A stretch of DNA of 53,949 bases from Nocardioides psychrotolerans (GCF_900113685.1 NZ_FOQG01000022.1:1-53949), one strand, 5' to 3'. Positions 33,246-42,123 are shown, counted from the first letter of the stretch. Numbers and translations are program-made. The notes: generated from the letters alone by a model not told the origin.

Positions 33246-33631
33246 GTGAGAGGGGGCCACGGTCGGCTGCTGAGTGCGCGAGCATCCTGCGAGCGACTCC
33301 GGGCCGTCGGGCTGAGCCGTCGGCATGCCCAGCGGGTGCTGGACTCCGGTCTCGCGGGCCCGCCCACCCGGCTGCCATCAGCCACGCTCTACGACGCCGA
33401 CCGGGTGGACCGCCTCCTGACCTCCCCGAGCCCGGAGCTACCTCGGAGCAGCAGCGGGACCAGGCCGGGGTGGGGTGGGACGTGCCCGCGATCGCCGCCG
33501 TGTGGATGCGCCTCTGCACCGATCGGCACGGCTTTCTGCCGTTCGTGCTGACGGTGGGGGGCTTCGTCGTCCTGGGTGCCGACATCATCGGCGTGCGCAC
33601 CATGACGCGCTGCAGCACCGACGGGTGGTGA
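33246..33631 (+). pseudogene. Broken HTH-to-membrane protein gene
   Basis: Within the 547-bp gap between purD and purB, two coding-looking fragments lie in different frames. From GTG 33246 the first reads a DNA-binding-like segment LLSARASCERLRAVGLSRRH then LDSGLAGPPTRLPSATLYDAD. From about 33477 a second frame reads VPAIAAVWMRLCTDRHGFLP then FVLTVGGFVVLGADIIGVR, a hydrophobic helix, stopping at 33631. Such halves look like the two ends of one helix-turn-helix protein whose middle is deleted. The remaining bases (33170-33245 and 33632-33716) show nothing I recognise apart from the purB start region. Support is composition and motif based. Confidence 0.42.
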
Positions 33632-33716
33632 CCGGCCCGGGCCCGCCGTACTTGGTCCGCGGCTGGCACCCCACGCCTGGCGGCGGCCCCGGCTGGGGCG
33701 TGGGACACTGGAGCCC

Positions 33717-35144
33717 GTGACCGCACCCCTCGTCCCCAACGTTCTCGCCACCCGCTATGCCGGTGCCGACCTTGCCGAGATCTGGTCGCCGGAGCACAAG
33801 ATCGTGCTCGAGCGGCAGCTCTGGATCGCGGTCCTGCGCGCCCAGCGCGACCTGGGGATCGACGTCCCCGACGGTGTGGTCGAGGCCTACGAGGCCGTCG
33901 TCGACCGAGTCGACCTCGCCTCGATCGCCGCCCGTGAGCGGATCACCCGTCACGACGTGAAGGCGCGCATCGAGGAGTTCTCCGCGCTCGCCGGGCACGA
34001 GCACATCCACAAGGGCATGACCTCGCGCGACCTCACCGAGAATGTCGAGCAGCTCCAGCTCAAGCAGTCCCTCGAGCTGTTGCGCGACCGCGCGGTCGCT
34101 GCGCTCGTCCGCCTCGCCCGCCTGGCCACGGAGCACGAGACCACCGTCATGGCCGGACGCTCGCACAACGTCGCTGCCCAGGCGACCACCCTCGGCAAGC
34201 GCTTCGCGAGCGTCGCCGACGAGATGCTGATCGGCGTCGAGCGCCTCGAGGACCTGCTGCGTCGCTACCCCCTGCGCGGCATCAAGGGCCCGATGGGCAC
34301 CGCCCAGGACATGCTCGACCTGCTCGACGGCGACGAGTCCAAGCTGGCCGCGCTCGAGGAGGGCGTCGCCCGCCACCTCGGGTTCGAGCGGGTGCTGACC
34401 TCGGTCGGGCAGGTCTACCCCCGCTCACTGGACTTCGACGTGCTCTCCGCGGTGGTGCAGCTCGTGTCCGGCCCGTCCAACCTCGCCACGACGATCCGGC
34501 TCATGGCCGGAAACGAGATCGTCACCGAAGGGTTCAAGGAGGGGCAGGTCGGCTCGTCCGCCATGCCCCACAAGATGAACACCCGCTCCTGCGAACGCGT
34601 CAACGGCCTGGCCGTCGTCACCCGCGGCTACCTCTCGATGGTGGGTGAGCTCGCAGGTGACCAGTGGAACGAGGGCGACGTCTCCTGCTCCGTCGTACGC
34701 CGCGTGGCGCTGCCCGACGCGTTCTTCGCCGCTGACGGGCTCTTCCAGACCTTCCTCACCGTGCTCGACGAGTTCGGCGCGTTCCCCGCAGTCATCCAGC
34801 GCGAGCTCGACCGCTACCTGCCGTTCCTCGCCACGACCAAGGTCCTGATGGCGGCGGTGCGCAACGGGGTCGGCCGCGAGACCGCCCACGAGGCCATCAA
34901 GGAGGCCGCTGTCGGCACCGCGCTGGCGATGCGCCAGGGCCAGGCCGTCAACGACGTGTTCGCCAAGCTGGCCGCCGACGCGCGGCTGGGGCTCACCGCT
35001 GCCCAGCTGGAGTCGCTGGTCGCCGACCCGATCACGTTCACCGGCGCCGCGGTTCACCAGACGCAGGTCGTCGTACGCCGGGTGGCCGAGCTCGCCGAGC
35101 GCTACCCGATCGGCGCGGCCTACGTGCCGGGAGCGATCCTCTAG
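33717..35144 (+). CDS. purB: Adenylosuccinate lyase
   Basis: This 475-residue fumarase-superfamily lyase cleaves SAICAR and adenylosuccinate. The superfamily signature is GSSAMPHKMNTRSCERVNGL; GRSHNVAAQATTLGKRFA carries the catalytic His and HIHKGMTSRDLTENVEQLQL the second conserved block. GTG 33717 is preceded at 7 nt by gacact, the same string as ahead of DUF3151. It serves both the IMP branch (with PurC) and the AMP branch (with PurA). Confidence 0.97.
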   Translation: MTAPLVPNVLATRYAGADLAEIWSPEHKIVLERQLWIAVLRAQRDLGIDVPDGVVEAYEAVVDRVDLASIAARERITRHDVKARIEEFSALAGHEHIHKGMTSRDLTENVEQLQLKQSLELLRDRAVAALVRLARLATEHETTVMAGRSHNVAAQATTLGKRFASVADEMLIGVERLEDLLRRYPLRGIKGPMGTAQDMLDLLDGDESKLAALEEGVARHLGFERVLTSVGQVYPRSLDFDVLSAVVQLVSGPSNLATTIRLMAGNEIVTEGFKEGQVGSSAMPHKMNTRSCERVNGLAVVTRGYLSMVGELAGDQWNEGDVSCSVVRRVALPDAFFAADGLFQTFLTVLDEFGAFPAVIQRELDRYLPFLATTKVLMAAVRNGVGRETAHEAIKEAAVGTALAMRQGQAVNDVFAKLAADARLGLTAAQLESLVADPITFTGAAVHQTQVVVRRVAELAERYPIGAAYVPGAIL

Positions 35145-35178
35145 ATCCCGGCCGCGGCGCGGCTGGCAGCATGAACCC

Positions 35179-35466
35179 ATGACTGCCTACTGGATCAGCC
35201 TCTACCGGGAGATCACCGACGAGGCCAAGCTGGCGGCCTACGCCCAGCTGGCCGGACCGGCGCTGACCGGCGCCGGTGGCACCTTCCTGGCCCGCGGGAT
35301 GCCCGAGCAGACCTACGAGGCCGGCGAGGCGACCCGTTCGGTGCTCATCGAGTTCGACTCTGTCGACGCCGCGCGCGCGGCCCACGACAGCCCGACCTAC
35401 CAGGAGGCGCTGGCTGCGCTGGACGGTGGCGCCGTGCGCGACCTGCGGATCGTCCCCGGGGTCTAG
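35179..35466 (+). CDS. DUF1330 family protein
   Basis: This 95-residue protein has the DUF1330 dimeric ferredoxin-like fold: AYWISLYREITDEAKLAAYA, then GGTFLARG, and VLIEFDSVDAARAAHDSPTYQEA. No enzymatic role is established for the family. ATG 35179 lies 34 bp after purB in the same orientation. Confidence 0.9.
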   Translation: MTAYWISLYREITDEAKLAAYAQLAGPALTGAGGTFLARGMPEQTYEAGEATRSVLIEFDSVDAARAAHDSPTYQEALAALDGGAVRDLRIVPGV

Positions 35467-35484
35467 CCAGTTTCGCAGGGACTC

Positions 35485-35652
35485 TCAGTCGTCGGCTGGC
35501 GGGTCGCTCTCGAAGGCGGGACGCATGCGCAGGTCGTCAGCCGGGTCCGACGGGGCACAGCAGGACTGCCGCGCCGGTCCGTGCCTGCGGGACGCGAGCG
35601 TCAGCGCCAGCACGATGAGCAGGAAGACGCCGAGAACCAGGATCGCGACCAT
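35485..35652 (-). CDS. Short single-pass membrane peptide (55 aa)
   Basis: This 55-codon frame starts ATG 35652 with GGGGA 7 nt upstream and reads MVAILVLGVFLLIVLALTLA, a strong N-terminal membrane helix, then SRRHGPARQSCCAPSDPADD with a basic patch and a vicinal Cys pair, ending in an acidic tail. It begins 15 nt after the 87-residue gene on the same strand and is probably cotranscribed with it. Codon use is GC3-rich like its neighbours. Confidence 0.6.
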   Translation of the reverse strand: MVAILVLGVFLLIVLALTLASRRHGPARQSCCAPSDPADDLRMRPAFESDPPADD

Positions 35653-35667
35653 GTCTGCGTCCCCGCC

Positions 35668-35931
35668 TCAGGAGTAGCGGTGGCTCTTGGCTGCGTGGCC
35701 CTGCTCGCGCGTGCAGGTCTTGCCGCCCATGTTGCGGTGTCCGCACGGCTCCTCGGAGCCGGACGGCTCGACCGCAGCCTTGGCGGGAGCCCGCTTCGCC
35801 TTGACCTTGGCGGGCGTGGCGGACGCCTCGGGTGCGACTGGCGACCGCGCAGCCTTCTTCGCGGGCGCACCGGCCTGGGCAGCTGCGTAGCGGGCCTCGC
35901 GCATCGCGCGCAGGGCGTCCATCTTGCTCAT
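35668..35931 (-). CDS. Small basic protein with a Cys/His C-terminal motif
   Basis: This 87-residue protein has a Lys/Ala/Pro-rich, histone-tail-like middle (PAKKAARSPVAP, KVKAKRAPAK) and a C-terminal CGHRNMGGKTCTREQGHAAK then SHRYS. Two Cys and three His in that block could bind one zinc. The Ala/Lys-rich part suggests nucleic-acid binding. I do not recognise a named family. It is followed by the 55-residue membrane peptide. Confidence 0.7.
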   Translation of the reverse strand: MSKMDALRAMREARYAAAQAGAPAKKAARSPVAPEASATPAKVKAKRAPAKAAVEPSGSEEPCGHRNMGGKTCTREQGHAAKSHRYS

Positions 35932-36151
35932 CGTCCACTCACGACCCTGATCCTAGTCGGCGGCACCGACAGCCGGCGAACGCCCTGTGCGGTCCTGTGG
36001 AACCCGATAGTGCAGTGATTTGGTTCAGTGAGGGGAACCTGACCGGGACAGCGCCCGCGGCGGGCTGCGTCGCTACAGGTGCGCAGACCCACAGCCCCGG
36101 GGGCCGCCCTCGGGTTGCTGCTCGCACGGTCCAGCCGCGACCATCACAGGC

Positions 36152-36745
36152 ATGACCACCCCCGCCACGACGTCCCCGGTCACCGTGTCGATCACCCGCC
36201 ACCTCGAAGCGGGCCACGAGGCCGAGATGGTCAGCTGGCTCTCGGCCGGCATGGCGCTGGCGGAGCGCTTCCCCGGCTTCCTCGGCGCCGGCTGGGTGCG
36301 GCCCGACACCGACTCCGAGACCTGGCACATGCTCTACCGCTTCGCCGACCACGACGCCCTGTTGCACTGGGAGCAGTCGCCCCAGCGCGCCTGGTGGCGC
36401 TCGTCGGCCTCCGGCCTGGGCGTCGTGGAGTCACGCGTCGAGAAGCGCACCGGCATCGAGGGTTGGTTCGACGAGCCGACCTCGACCGACGTGGGCGACC
36501 TGCGCCCGGCCGCGGCCGCGCCGCCGCGCTGGAAGCAGGCCTGCGTGATCTTCCTGATCTTCTTCCCGCTGAGCCTGGTGGTGAACTGGCTCGGCGTCAC
36601 GCTCCTCGCGGACGTCGTCCTGCCCTTGCGGGTGCTGGTCTCGGTGCTGGTGATGACGCCGGTGATGACCTACGTCGCCCTGCCGTGGATCACCCGCCGC
36701 ATGGAGTGGTGGCTCCACGATCGCCCCGCTCCCTGGCGGCGCTGA
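36152..36745 (+). CDS. Antibiotic biosynthesis monooxygenase (ABM) domain protein with two membrane helices
   Basis: This 197-residue protein joins an ABM ferredoxin-like domain (residues 10-110; VSITRHLEAGHEAEMVSWLS, FPGFLGAGWVRPD, WHMLYRFADHDALLHWEQS) to two membrane helices (about 128-150 and 152-175) and a basic tail. Such ABM-membrane fusions are frequent in bacteria, but no substrate is known. The preceding 220 bp hold a GGTTC-N8-GAACC inverted repeat at 36022-36039 and no gene. Confidence 0.85.
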   Translation: MTTPATTSPVTVSITRHLEAGHEAEMVSWLSAGMALAERFPGFLGAGWVRPDTDSETWHMLYRFADHDALLHWEQSPQRAWWRSSASGLGVVESRVEKRTGIEGWFDEPTSTDVGDLRPAAAAPPRWKQACVIFLIFFPLSLVVNWLGVTLLADVVLPLRVLVSVLVMTPVMTYVALPWITRRMEWWLHDRPAPWRR

Positions 36746-36763
36746 GCCCAGCAGGAGCCGAGC

Positions 36764-37381
36764 TCAGGAGCGGGCGTCGCCGCCCCAGTTGGCGAGCTTG
36801 GTCGCCACGGTGTGCAGGTCGGCGCGCCAGATGCCCTCGGGACCGGCCGGCAAGATGTCGTCCCACTCGAGCGCGGTGGAGCCGAGCACGTTCGTGAGCC
36901 GTGCGGTGCGGGCGAAGAACCAGACGTGCAGGTGCGCGCCACCGTCGCCCCAGCGGTCGACGTGGACGCGAGCGATCTCGGGCAGGTTCTCCATGATCCG
37001 CACCAGGCGGTTGGAGATCCGGCCGAGCTGGGAGGCCAGCTCGTCGTCGAGGTCGCCGAGATCGAGGTGCTCGCGGGTGTGCAGCGTCAGCACCAGCGGC
37101 AGGCCCGAGGGCTGACCGCCGTGGGTGAGCACCCAGAACTCGTCCTCCCAGACCAGGCGCGTCGGGTCCGGCCTGGTGCAGGCCCCGCACGGCTTGTCCA
37201 TGCTGTCGCCGAAGCGGGCGGGTTCGTCGCTCGGCGGCTGGAGGACCTTCGGCACGAGGGCGCCGTCGACGACCTCCCACGGAAAGATGTCCCAGTCGCC
37301 GATTGGCGGCATGGGCAGGCGACCGTCGGTCCCGACGGCGGCGACGATTCGGGCGTAGACCTCTTCGGCAGACTCCGGCAT
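36764..37381 (-). CDS. HIT-family-like protein
   Basis: This 205-residue protein has the histidine-triad-like GGAHLHVWFFAR (HxHxW instead of HxHxH) near residue 148 and, ahead of it, LTLHTREHLDLGDLDDELA as in HIT hydrolases. The third triad His is replaced by Trp, so hydrolase activity is doubtful. A CGAC pair near residue 66 resembles the zinc site of GalT-type members. It converges on the ABM gene and is divergent from purC. Confidence 0.75.
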   Translation of the reverse strand: MPESAEEVYARIVAAVGTDGRLPMPPIGDWDIFPWEVVDGALVPKVLQPPSDEPARFGDSMDKPCGACTRPDPTRLVWEDEFWVLTHGGQPSGLPLVLTLHTREHLDLGDLDDELASQLGRISNRLVRIMENLPEIARVHVDRWGDGGAHLHVWFFARTARLTNVLGSTALEWDDILPAGPEGIWRADLHTVATKLANWGGDARS

Positions 37382-37440
37382 GACCCAACTGTGCCACTGC
37401 GGCTCCGACGGTCCCGACGCGGCCTGGGCGGAGGACGCCC

Positions 37441-37446
37441 TAGGCT
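37441..37446 (+). promoter_or_regulatory. -10 element TAGGCT of purC
   Basis: TAGGCT ends 6 nt before the purC GTG at 37453, with no Shine-Dalgarno. It is the same hexamer as at purD. Confidence 0.5.
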
Positions 37447-37452
37447 GGCCGC

Positions 37453-38337
37453 GTGGCCGACCTGAACATCCCCGAGGCGCCGGTCATCCCGGGCGCCACC
37501 CACCTGCACTCGGGCAAGGTGCGTGACCTCTACGTCCTCGACGCGGGCGACCTGCTGATGGTCGCCAGCGACCGGATCTCGATCTTCGACTTCGTGCTCG
37601 ACTCGACGATCCCCGACAAGGGCGAGATCCTCACGCGGATGTCGCTGTGGTGGTTCGAGCAGCTGGCCGACGTGGTGCCCAACCACGTCATCTCCAGCGA
37701 TGTCCCCGACGTCGTCCGCGGCCGGGCCGTCGTGTGCCAGCGCCTCGACATGTATCGCGTCGAGTGCGTCGCCCGCGGCTACCTCACCGGCTCCGGACTG
37801 GTCGACTACCGCACCTCCGGTGAGGTCTGCGGCGTCGCCCTGTCGCCCGGCCTCGAGGACGGCAGCCGCCTCGACACGGCGATCTTCACACCCGCGACGA
37901 AGGCCGCGCTCGGTGACCACGACGAGAACGTCTCCTACGACGCCGTCGTGGCCGAGGTGGGCGCGCCGGTCGCGGAGCGGCTGCGGGGGCTCACCCTCGA
38001 GGTCTATGACCGTGCCGAGGAGATCGCCCGCGGGCGCGGGATCATCCTGGCCGACACCAAGCTCGAGTTCGGCGTCGGCGCCGACGGCGAGATGGTCCTC
38101 GGCGACGAGGTCCTCACGCCCGACTCGTCGCGCTTCTGGCCGGCCGACCAGTGGCAGCCCGGCCGCACCCAGCCGTCGTACGACAAGCAGATCGTGCGCA
38201 ACTGGGCGCTCTCGCCGGAGTCCGGCTGGGAGAAGGCGTCCGGCGAACCGCCGCCGCCGCTGCCCGCAGAGGTCGTCGATCGCACCCGGGCCCGCTACGT
38301 CGAGGCCTACGAGCTGCTGACCGGGGAGAGGTTCTGA
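37453..38337 (+). CDS. purC: SAICAR synthetase
   Basis: This 294-residue enzyme ligates aspartate to CAIR with ATP. Family motifs are HSGKVRDLYVL, ASDRISIFDFVL, ECVARGYLTGSG and LADTKLEFGVG, and the C-terminus with PSYDKQIVRNW is the longer actinobacterial/yeast-like type. The start GTG 37453 is supported by the -10. Its TGA overlaps the ATG of the SRPBCC gene by 1 bp (TGATG). Confidence 0.97.
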   Translation: MADLNIPEAPVIPGATHLHSGKVRDLYVLDAGDLLMVASDRISIFDFVLDSTIPDKGEILTRMSLWWFEQLADVVPNHVISSDVPDVVRGRAVVCQRLDMYRVECVARGYLTGSGLVDYRTSGEVCGVALSPGLEDGSRLDTAIFTPATKAALGDHDENVSYDAVVAEVGAPVAERLRGLTLEVYDRAEEIARGRGIILADTKLEFGVGADGEMVLGDEVLTPDSSRFWPADQWQPGRTQPSYDKQIVRNWALSPESGWEKASGEPPPPLPAEVVDRTRARYVEAYELLTGERF

Positions 38338-38747
38338 TGCACTTCCCCGTGAGCCCCGAGGTCGCCTTCGACTACCTCGCCGACCCGGTCAACCGCCCGG
38401 AGTGGCAGTCCAGCCTCAAGGGGGTCGAGGACATCGACGGCCTCGTCCGCGTCGGCCAGAGCTGGATCGACGTCACCACCCCGGGGCTGCGCCCGCGGAT
38501 GGAGACCACCGAGCTCGACCGCCCCCGACGCTGGACCGAGCGCGGCACCTGGCGGATGGTCACCGCCGAGCTGACCCTGGAGTTCGCGCCCGCCCCCGGC
38601 GGCTGCGAGGTCGGCGTGCAGATGCACCTCGAGGCCAGCGGCCTGCTGCGTCCCGTGGGGCCGCTGCTCACCCGGCTCTCGCCCCTGGCCGTGCGCTCCG
38701 ACCTCAAGCGGGCCGCGGCGATCCTGGCGAAGCGCTACCCCGCCTGA
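38337..38747 (+). CDS. SRPBCC family protein
   Basis: This 136-residue protein fits the polyketide-cyclase/dehydrase-type START fold: FPVSPEVAFDYLADPVNRPE, WRMVTAELTLEFAPAPGG and a long C-terminal helix LKRAAAILAKR. It starts close to the first conserved helix, so the usual N-terminal strand is short. It is translationally coupled to purC by TGATG. The ligand is unknown. Confidence 0.85.
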   Translation: MHFPVSPEVAFDYLADPVNRPEWQSSLKGVEDIDGLVRVGQSWIDVTTPGLRPRMETTELDRPRRWTERGTWRMVTAELTLEFAPAPGGCEVGVQMHLEASGLLRPVGPLLTRLSPLAVRSDLKRAAAILAKRYPA

Positions 38748-38864
38748 CACCTCAGCCCGCGTCGATCGCGAGGATCACCACGAGGCCGGAGCGCGGGTGG
38801 CCGGTGACGAGTTGGTGAGCGGTCAGTAGGTTGTCACCACCCACGACGATGTGACGGAGGACTC

Positions 38865-40442
38865 GTGTCGGACACGACGTACAACCTGGCCAGCCTGCTC
38901 GAGAAGAGCGCGGAGAAATATCCCGACCGCGAGGCAATCGTCCTCGCGGACACGCGGATGACCTACGCGCAGGTCAACGGCGCCGCCAACATGGTGGCCA
39001 ACCTGCTGGTCTCCCGCGGGATCGAGCCCGGGGACAAGGTGGCGCTCAGCTGCGCCAACCTGCCCTACTTCACGATCATCTACTACGGGATCCTGAAGGC
39101 CGGCGCGTCCGTCGTGCCGCTCAACGTGCTCCTCAAGGGGCGCGAGGTGGCCTACCACCTCGGTGACGCGGAGGCGAAGGCCTACTTCTGCTTCGAGGGC
39201 ACCGCCGAGCTGCCGATCGGCGCCGAGGGTTTCGCCGGTTTCAATGCCGCCGACGGGTGCGAGCAGTTCTTCGTGGTCACCGTCGACCCGGCAGCGCCAG
39301 CCCCGATCGAGGGCGCGGAGACGTTCGGCCAGGCGCTGTCGGGCCAGGCGCCGACCTTCGAGACCATCGCCACCGACGAGGACGACACCGCGGTCATCCT
39401 CTACACCTCCGGCACGACCGGTCAGCCCAAGGGCGCCGAGCTGCGTCACCGCAACATGCGCGACAACGCGCTTGCCGGTGCCGACCTCTTCGGCGCGAGC
39501 GAGGACAACCCGGACACCGCCCTGTGCGTGCTGCCGCTCTTCCACTCCTTCGGTCAGACCGTGGTGCAGAACGGCACCTTCGCCTTCGGCGGCACCGTCG
39601 TCATGCTGCCGCGCTTCGAGGCCGACGCCGCGCTGAAGACCATGGCCAAGGAGAAGGTCACCTTCTTCGCCGGCGTCCCCACGATGTACTGGGCCCTCCT
39701 CGGGGCGCTCGACGACTCCGGGGTCGACGTCAAGGAGCTCGCGGCCAACCTCCGCGTGGCCGCTGCCGGTGGCTCGGCGCTCCCGGTGGAGGTGCACAAG
39801 GAGTTCGAGAAGCGCTTCGGCGTCACGATCCTCGAGGGCTACGGCCTCTCGGAGACCAGCCCGGTCGCATCGTTCTCGCCCTTCGGCCAGGACGTGCGGG
39901 TCGGCTCGATCGGCCTGCCGATCCCCGGCGTCGAGATGAAGCTGCTGCAGTCGGAGAGCTGGGACGAGGTCGACGACGCCGACAACGCCGACGCGGTCGG
40001 CGAGATCGCGATCAAGGGCCACAACATCATGAAGGGCTACTACAACCGGCCCGAGGCCACCGAGGAGTCGATCCAGGACGGCTGGTTCCGCTCGGGTGAT
40101 CTCGGTCGCAAGGACGCGGACGGCTGGTTCTACATCGTCGACCGGTCCAAGGACATGATCATCCGCGGCGGCTACAACGTCTATCCGCGCGAGATCGAGG
40201 AGGTCCTGCTGACCCACCCCGACGTCTCGCTGGCGGCCGTCATCGGCGTGCCCCACGAGAGCCACGGCGAGGAGATCAAGGCCGTGGTCATCCTCAACAA
40301 GGGCGCGACTGTGACCGAGGACGAGCTGATCGCCTGGGGCAAGGAGCAGATGGCCACCTACAAATACCCGCGCCAGGTGCAGTTCGTCGACGACCTGCCC
40401 ATGACCGCGACCGGCAAGATCCTCAAGCGCGAGCTGTCGTGA
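38865..40442 (+). CDS. Long-chain fatty-acid-CoA ligase (AMP-forming)
   Basis: This 525-residue ANL-superfamily enzyme activates a carboxylate via acyl-AMP to acyl-CoA. A3 is ILYTSGTTGQPKGAELRHRN, A5 EGYGLSETSP, A7 GWFRSGDLGRKDADG, A8 MIIRGGYNVYPREIEE and A10 TATGKILKREL with the catalytic Lys. GTG 38865 follows GGAGG by 4 nt. The substrate chain length is not readable. A 62-residue membrane peptide gene overlaps its stop by GTGA. A start-region gap of 117 bp precedes it. Confidence 0.93.
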   Translation: MSDTTYNLASLLEKSAEKYPDREAIVLADTRMTYAQVNGAANMVANLLVSRGIEPGDKVALSCANLPYFTIIYYGILKAGASVVPLNVLLKGREVAYHLGDAEAKAYFCFEGTAELPIGAEGFAGFNAADGCEQFFVVTVDPAAPAPIEGAETFGQALSGQAPTFETIATDEDDTAVILYTSGTTGQPKGAELRHRNMRDNALAGADLFGASEDNPDTALCVLPLFHSFGQTVVQNGTFAFGGTVVMLPRFEADAALKTMAKEKVTFFAGVPTMYWALLGALDDSGVDVKELAANLRVAAAGGSALPVEVHKEFEKRFGVTILEGYGLSETSPVASFSPFGQDVRVGSIGLPIPGVEMKLLQSESWDEVDDADNADAVGEIAIKGHNIMKGYYNRPEATEESIQDGWFRSGDLGRKDADGWFYIVDRSKDMIIRGGYNVYPREIEEVLLTHPDVSLAAVIGVPHESHGEEIKAVVILNKGATVTEDELIAWGKEQMATYKYPRQVQFVDDLPMTATGKILKRELS

Positions 40443-40627
40443 GGACCATCGGCCTGGCCGTGGCCGGGCTGATGGTGCTCGCCGGGGCGCTGTGGACACT
40501 GCAGGGTCTCGACTACATCGGGGGCAGCGCTATGTCGGGTGAGCGGACCTGGTCGATCATCGGTCCCATCGTCGCCGGCCTCGGCGTGGCCCTGGGCATC
40601 GTGCTGCTGCAGAACCGCCGCACCTGA
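40439..40627 (+). CDS. Small two-helix membrane protein
   Basis: This 62-residue protein has two membrane helices (IGLAVAGLMVLAGALWTLQG and IIGPIVAGLGVALGIVLLQ) joined by YIGGSAMSGERTW. GALWTLQG and GGSAMSG look like a conserved actinobacterial small membrane protein. GTG 40439 overlaps the acyl-CoA ligase stop by 4 bp, which implies coupled translation. Function is unknown. Confidence 0.8.
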   Translation: MRTIGLAVAGLMVLAGALWTLQGLDYIGGSAMSGERTWSIIGPIVAGLGVALGIVLLQNRRT

Positions 40628-40643
40628 GGCGCCTCACCGATGA

Positions 40644-40686
40644 CAGCAGCGCGCCCCGCCGGGCCTTCCCGGCGGGGCGCTGCTGC
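40644..40686. terminator. Strong GC-rich hairpin terminator
   Basis: A 13-bp perfect stem (40651-40663 with 40668-40680) around a 4-nt loop, or a longer stem with a 2-nt bulge out to 40686, lies 24 bp after the small membrane gene. There is no U-tract on either strand; this is the I-shaped form common in actinobacteria. Confidence 0.8.
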
Positions 40687-40733
40687 GTCACAATGCCGAC
40701 ACGGGACCACGCCCGTTGACGCTGAGGTGGCCG

Positions 40734-42062
40734 ATGGAGCTGCACGAGAGCCTGGCTGAGCTGGTCGGGCACGTCGGCCCCCAGGTGCTCGACGACGCCG
40801 ACGGACTCCGGGCCGCGCTCGACGACTACCTCGACGAGGGTGCGGCCAGCACCGGTGACATCAACCTGCTGGTCGACACCGTCCGGCTCGGTGCCTACGC
40901 CTGGATGATGAGCACCATCGCCAGCGGTGGTGAAGGCGCCAAGGCGGTCGAGGCCGCCGGCGTGATCCTGGCCCGTGACCGCGGCAGCCGCGATCTCGAC
41001 ACCGCACGGTGGGCCTGCGCCGTGCTCGGCTTCGCGGTCGGCGAGGTCGGTGACGCCGACGTGCGCCGCTACCGCACCCGCACCATGGAGGTGCCGCTCG
41101 GGCAGGCACCCGAGGACCCCCGGCCGAGCCCGCCATCCGTGCCCGCGGTGGACCCCCACGTCGCCACGGCGCCGGCCCAGCCGGCACTCGCCCCGGTCAC
41201 GGAGGCCGCGGCCCCCGCGGTGATCGGCCCGGGCCAGCCGTCACCACTGACCGGCCGCAGGCGGCGCCGTCGTACGCCGGTCCTCGCGGTGCTCGTCGTC
41301 CTCGCCGTCGTCGGGGGCGGGCTGGCGGCCTGGCGGGTCCTCGAGGGCGACGACGACCCCGACCGCAGTCCTGTCGCGGTGGATCGTGAACCGTCCCCGA
41401 CGGGCGACCCGACGCCAGACCCGACACGCGAGCCCGAGCCGCTGCCGTTCGACGTGGGCGCCGCCTTCGTCAACCAGCCCTGCTCGGGCGAGGTGATCGT
41501 GATGCTGGCGACCGCAGGGGTGGCGGACAACTACGCTGCCAAGCTCGGCAACGCGGTCGAAGGCGTGCCCGACGCGAAGGTGCTGCGTGCCTCCGACTCG
41601 TGTGCTGCCTTCCAACGCACGCACCCGGAGTCGGGCCAGCCGATCTACAACGCTTACGTGGGGCCCTACGCGACCGTGCCGGAGGCGTGCCAGGCGATCG
41701 AGGGCCTGGACAGCGGCACCGCCTGGGTGCGCGAGCTGGCCAACCCCTCGCAGGAGCGGGAGCTGTGCTTCTGCGAGTCCTCGGTCGACGCGCTGCCGAC
41801 GATCGGTCCGGACTCCGACCTGACCTCGCGGCAGGTGCGGCGGCTGGTCGGCCAGGTCCAGTGGGGGCTCTACCTCTTCGGGCTGATCCCCAAGGAAGGG
41901 GTGTTCCAGAGCTACGGGCGAGTCACCCCCGACCTCGTCGCAGCCCTCCAGGACTTCCAGTCGCAGGTGCTCGTCGAGCCCGACGGCGTCATCGCCCAGG
42001 AGACCTGGGAGCGGCTGCTCGACGAGTTCTGTGAGACCGAGGTCTACGACGTCGAACGCTGA
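40734..42062 (+). CDS. Membrane-anchored protein with peptidoglycan-binding-like domain
   Basis: This 442-residue protein has an N-terminal helical domain (1-115; DADGLRAALDDYLDEGAAST), a Pro/Ala spacer, RRRRRR before a single membrane helix (about 181-203), a Pro/Thr spacer, an extracellular SPOR-like segment (240-330) with two Cys pairs (NQPCSG ... DSCAAF), and a C-terminal PG_binding_1-type repeat (DLVAALQDFQSQVLVEPDGV). It probably anchors to the envelope and senses or binds peptidoglycan. ATG 40734 follows GAGGTGG by 3 nt; an upstream TTG is less likely. It lies directly after the hairpin. Confidence 0.72.
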   Translation: MELHESLAELVGHVGPQVLDDADGLRAALDDYLDEGAASTGDINLLVDTVRLGAYAWMMSTIASGGEGAKAVEAAGVILARDRGSRDLDTARWACAVLGFAVGEVGDADVRRYRTRTMEVPLGQAPEDPRPSPPSVPAVDPHVATAPAQPALAPVTEAAAPAVIGPGQPSPLTGRRRRRRTPVLAVLVVLAVVGGGLAAWRVLEGDDDPDRSPVAVDREPSPTGDPTPDPTREPEPLPFDVGAAFVNQPCSGEVIVMLATAGVADNYAAKLGNAVEGVPDAKVLRASDSCAAFQRTHPESGQPIYNAYVGPYATVPEACQAIEGLDSGTAWVRELANPSQERELCFCESSVDALPTIGPDSDLTSRQVRRLVGQVQWGLYLFGLIPKEGVFQSYGRVTPDLVAALQDFQSQVLVEPDGVIAQETWERLLDEFCETEVYDVER

Positions 42063-42123
42063 AAAGTAGGATGGTCGTGTCCGCGCACCCCACCCGGTGC
42101 CGCCCTCACCGCAGGAGCCTTCC

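Noticed and set aside
36022..36039. GGTTC-N8-GAACC inverted repeat before the ABM gene
   Set aside because: Five-base arms with an 8-bp gap are expected by chance in GC-rich DNA; no linked promoter was clear.
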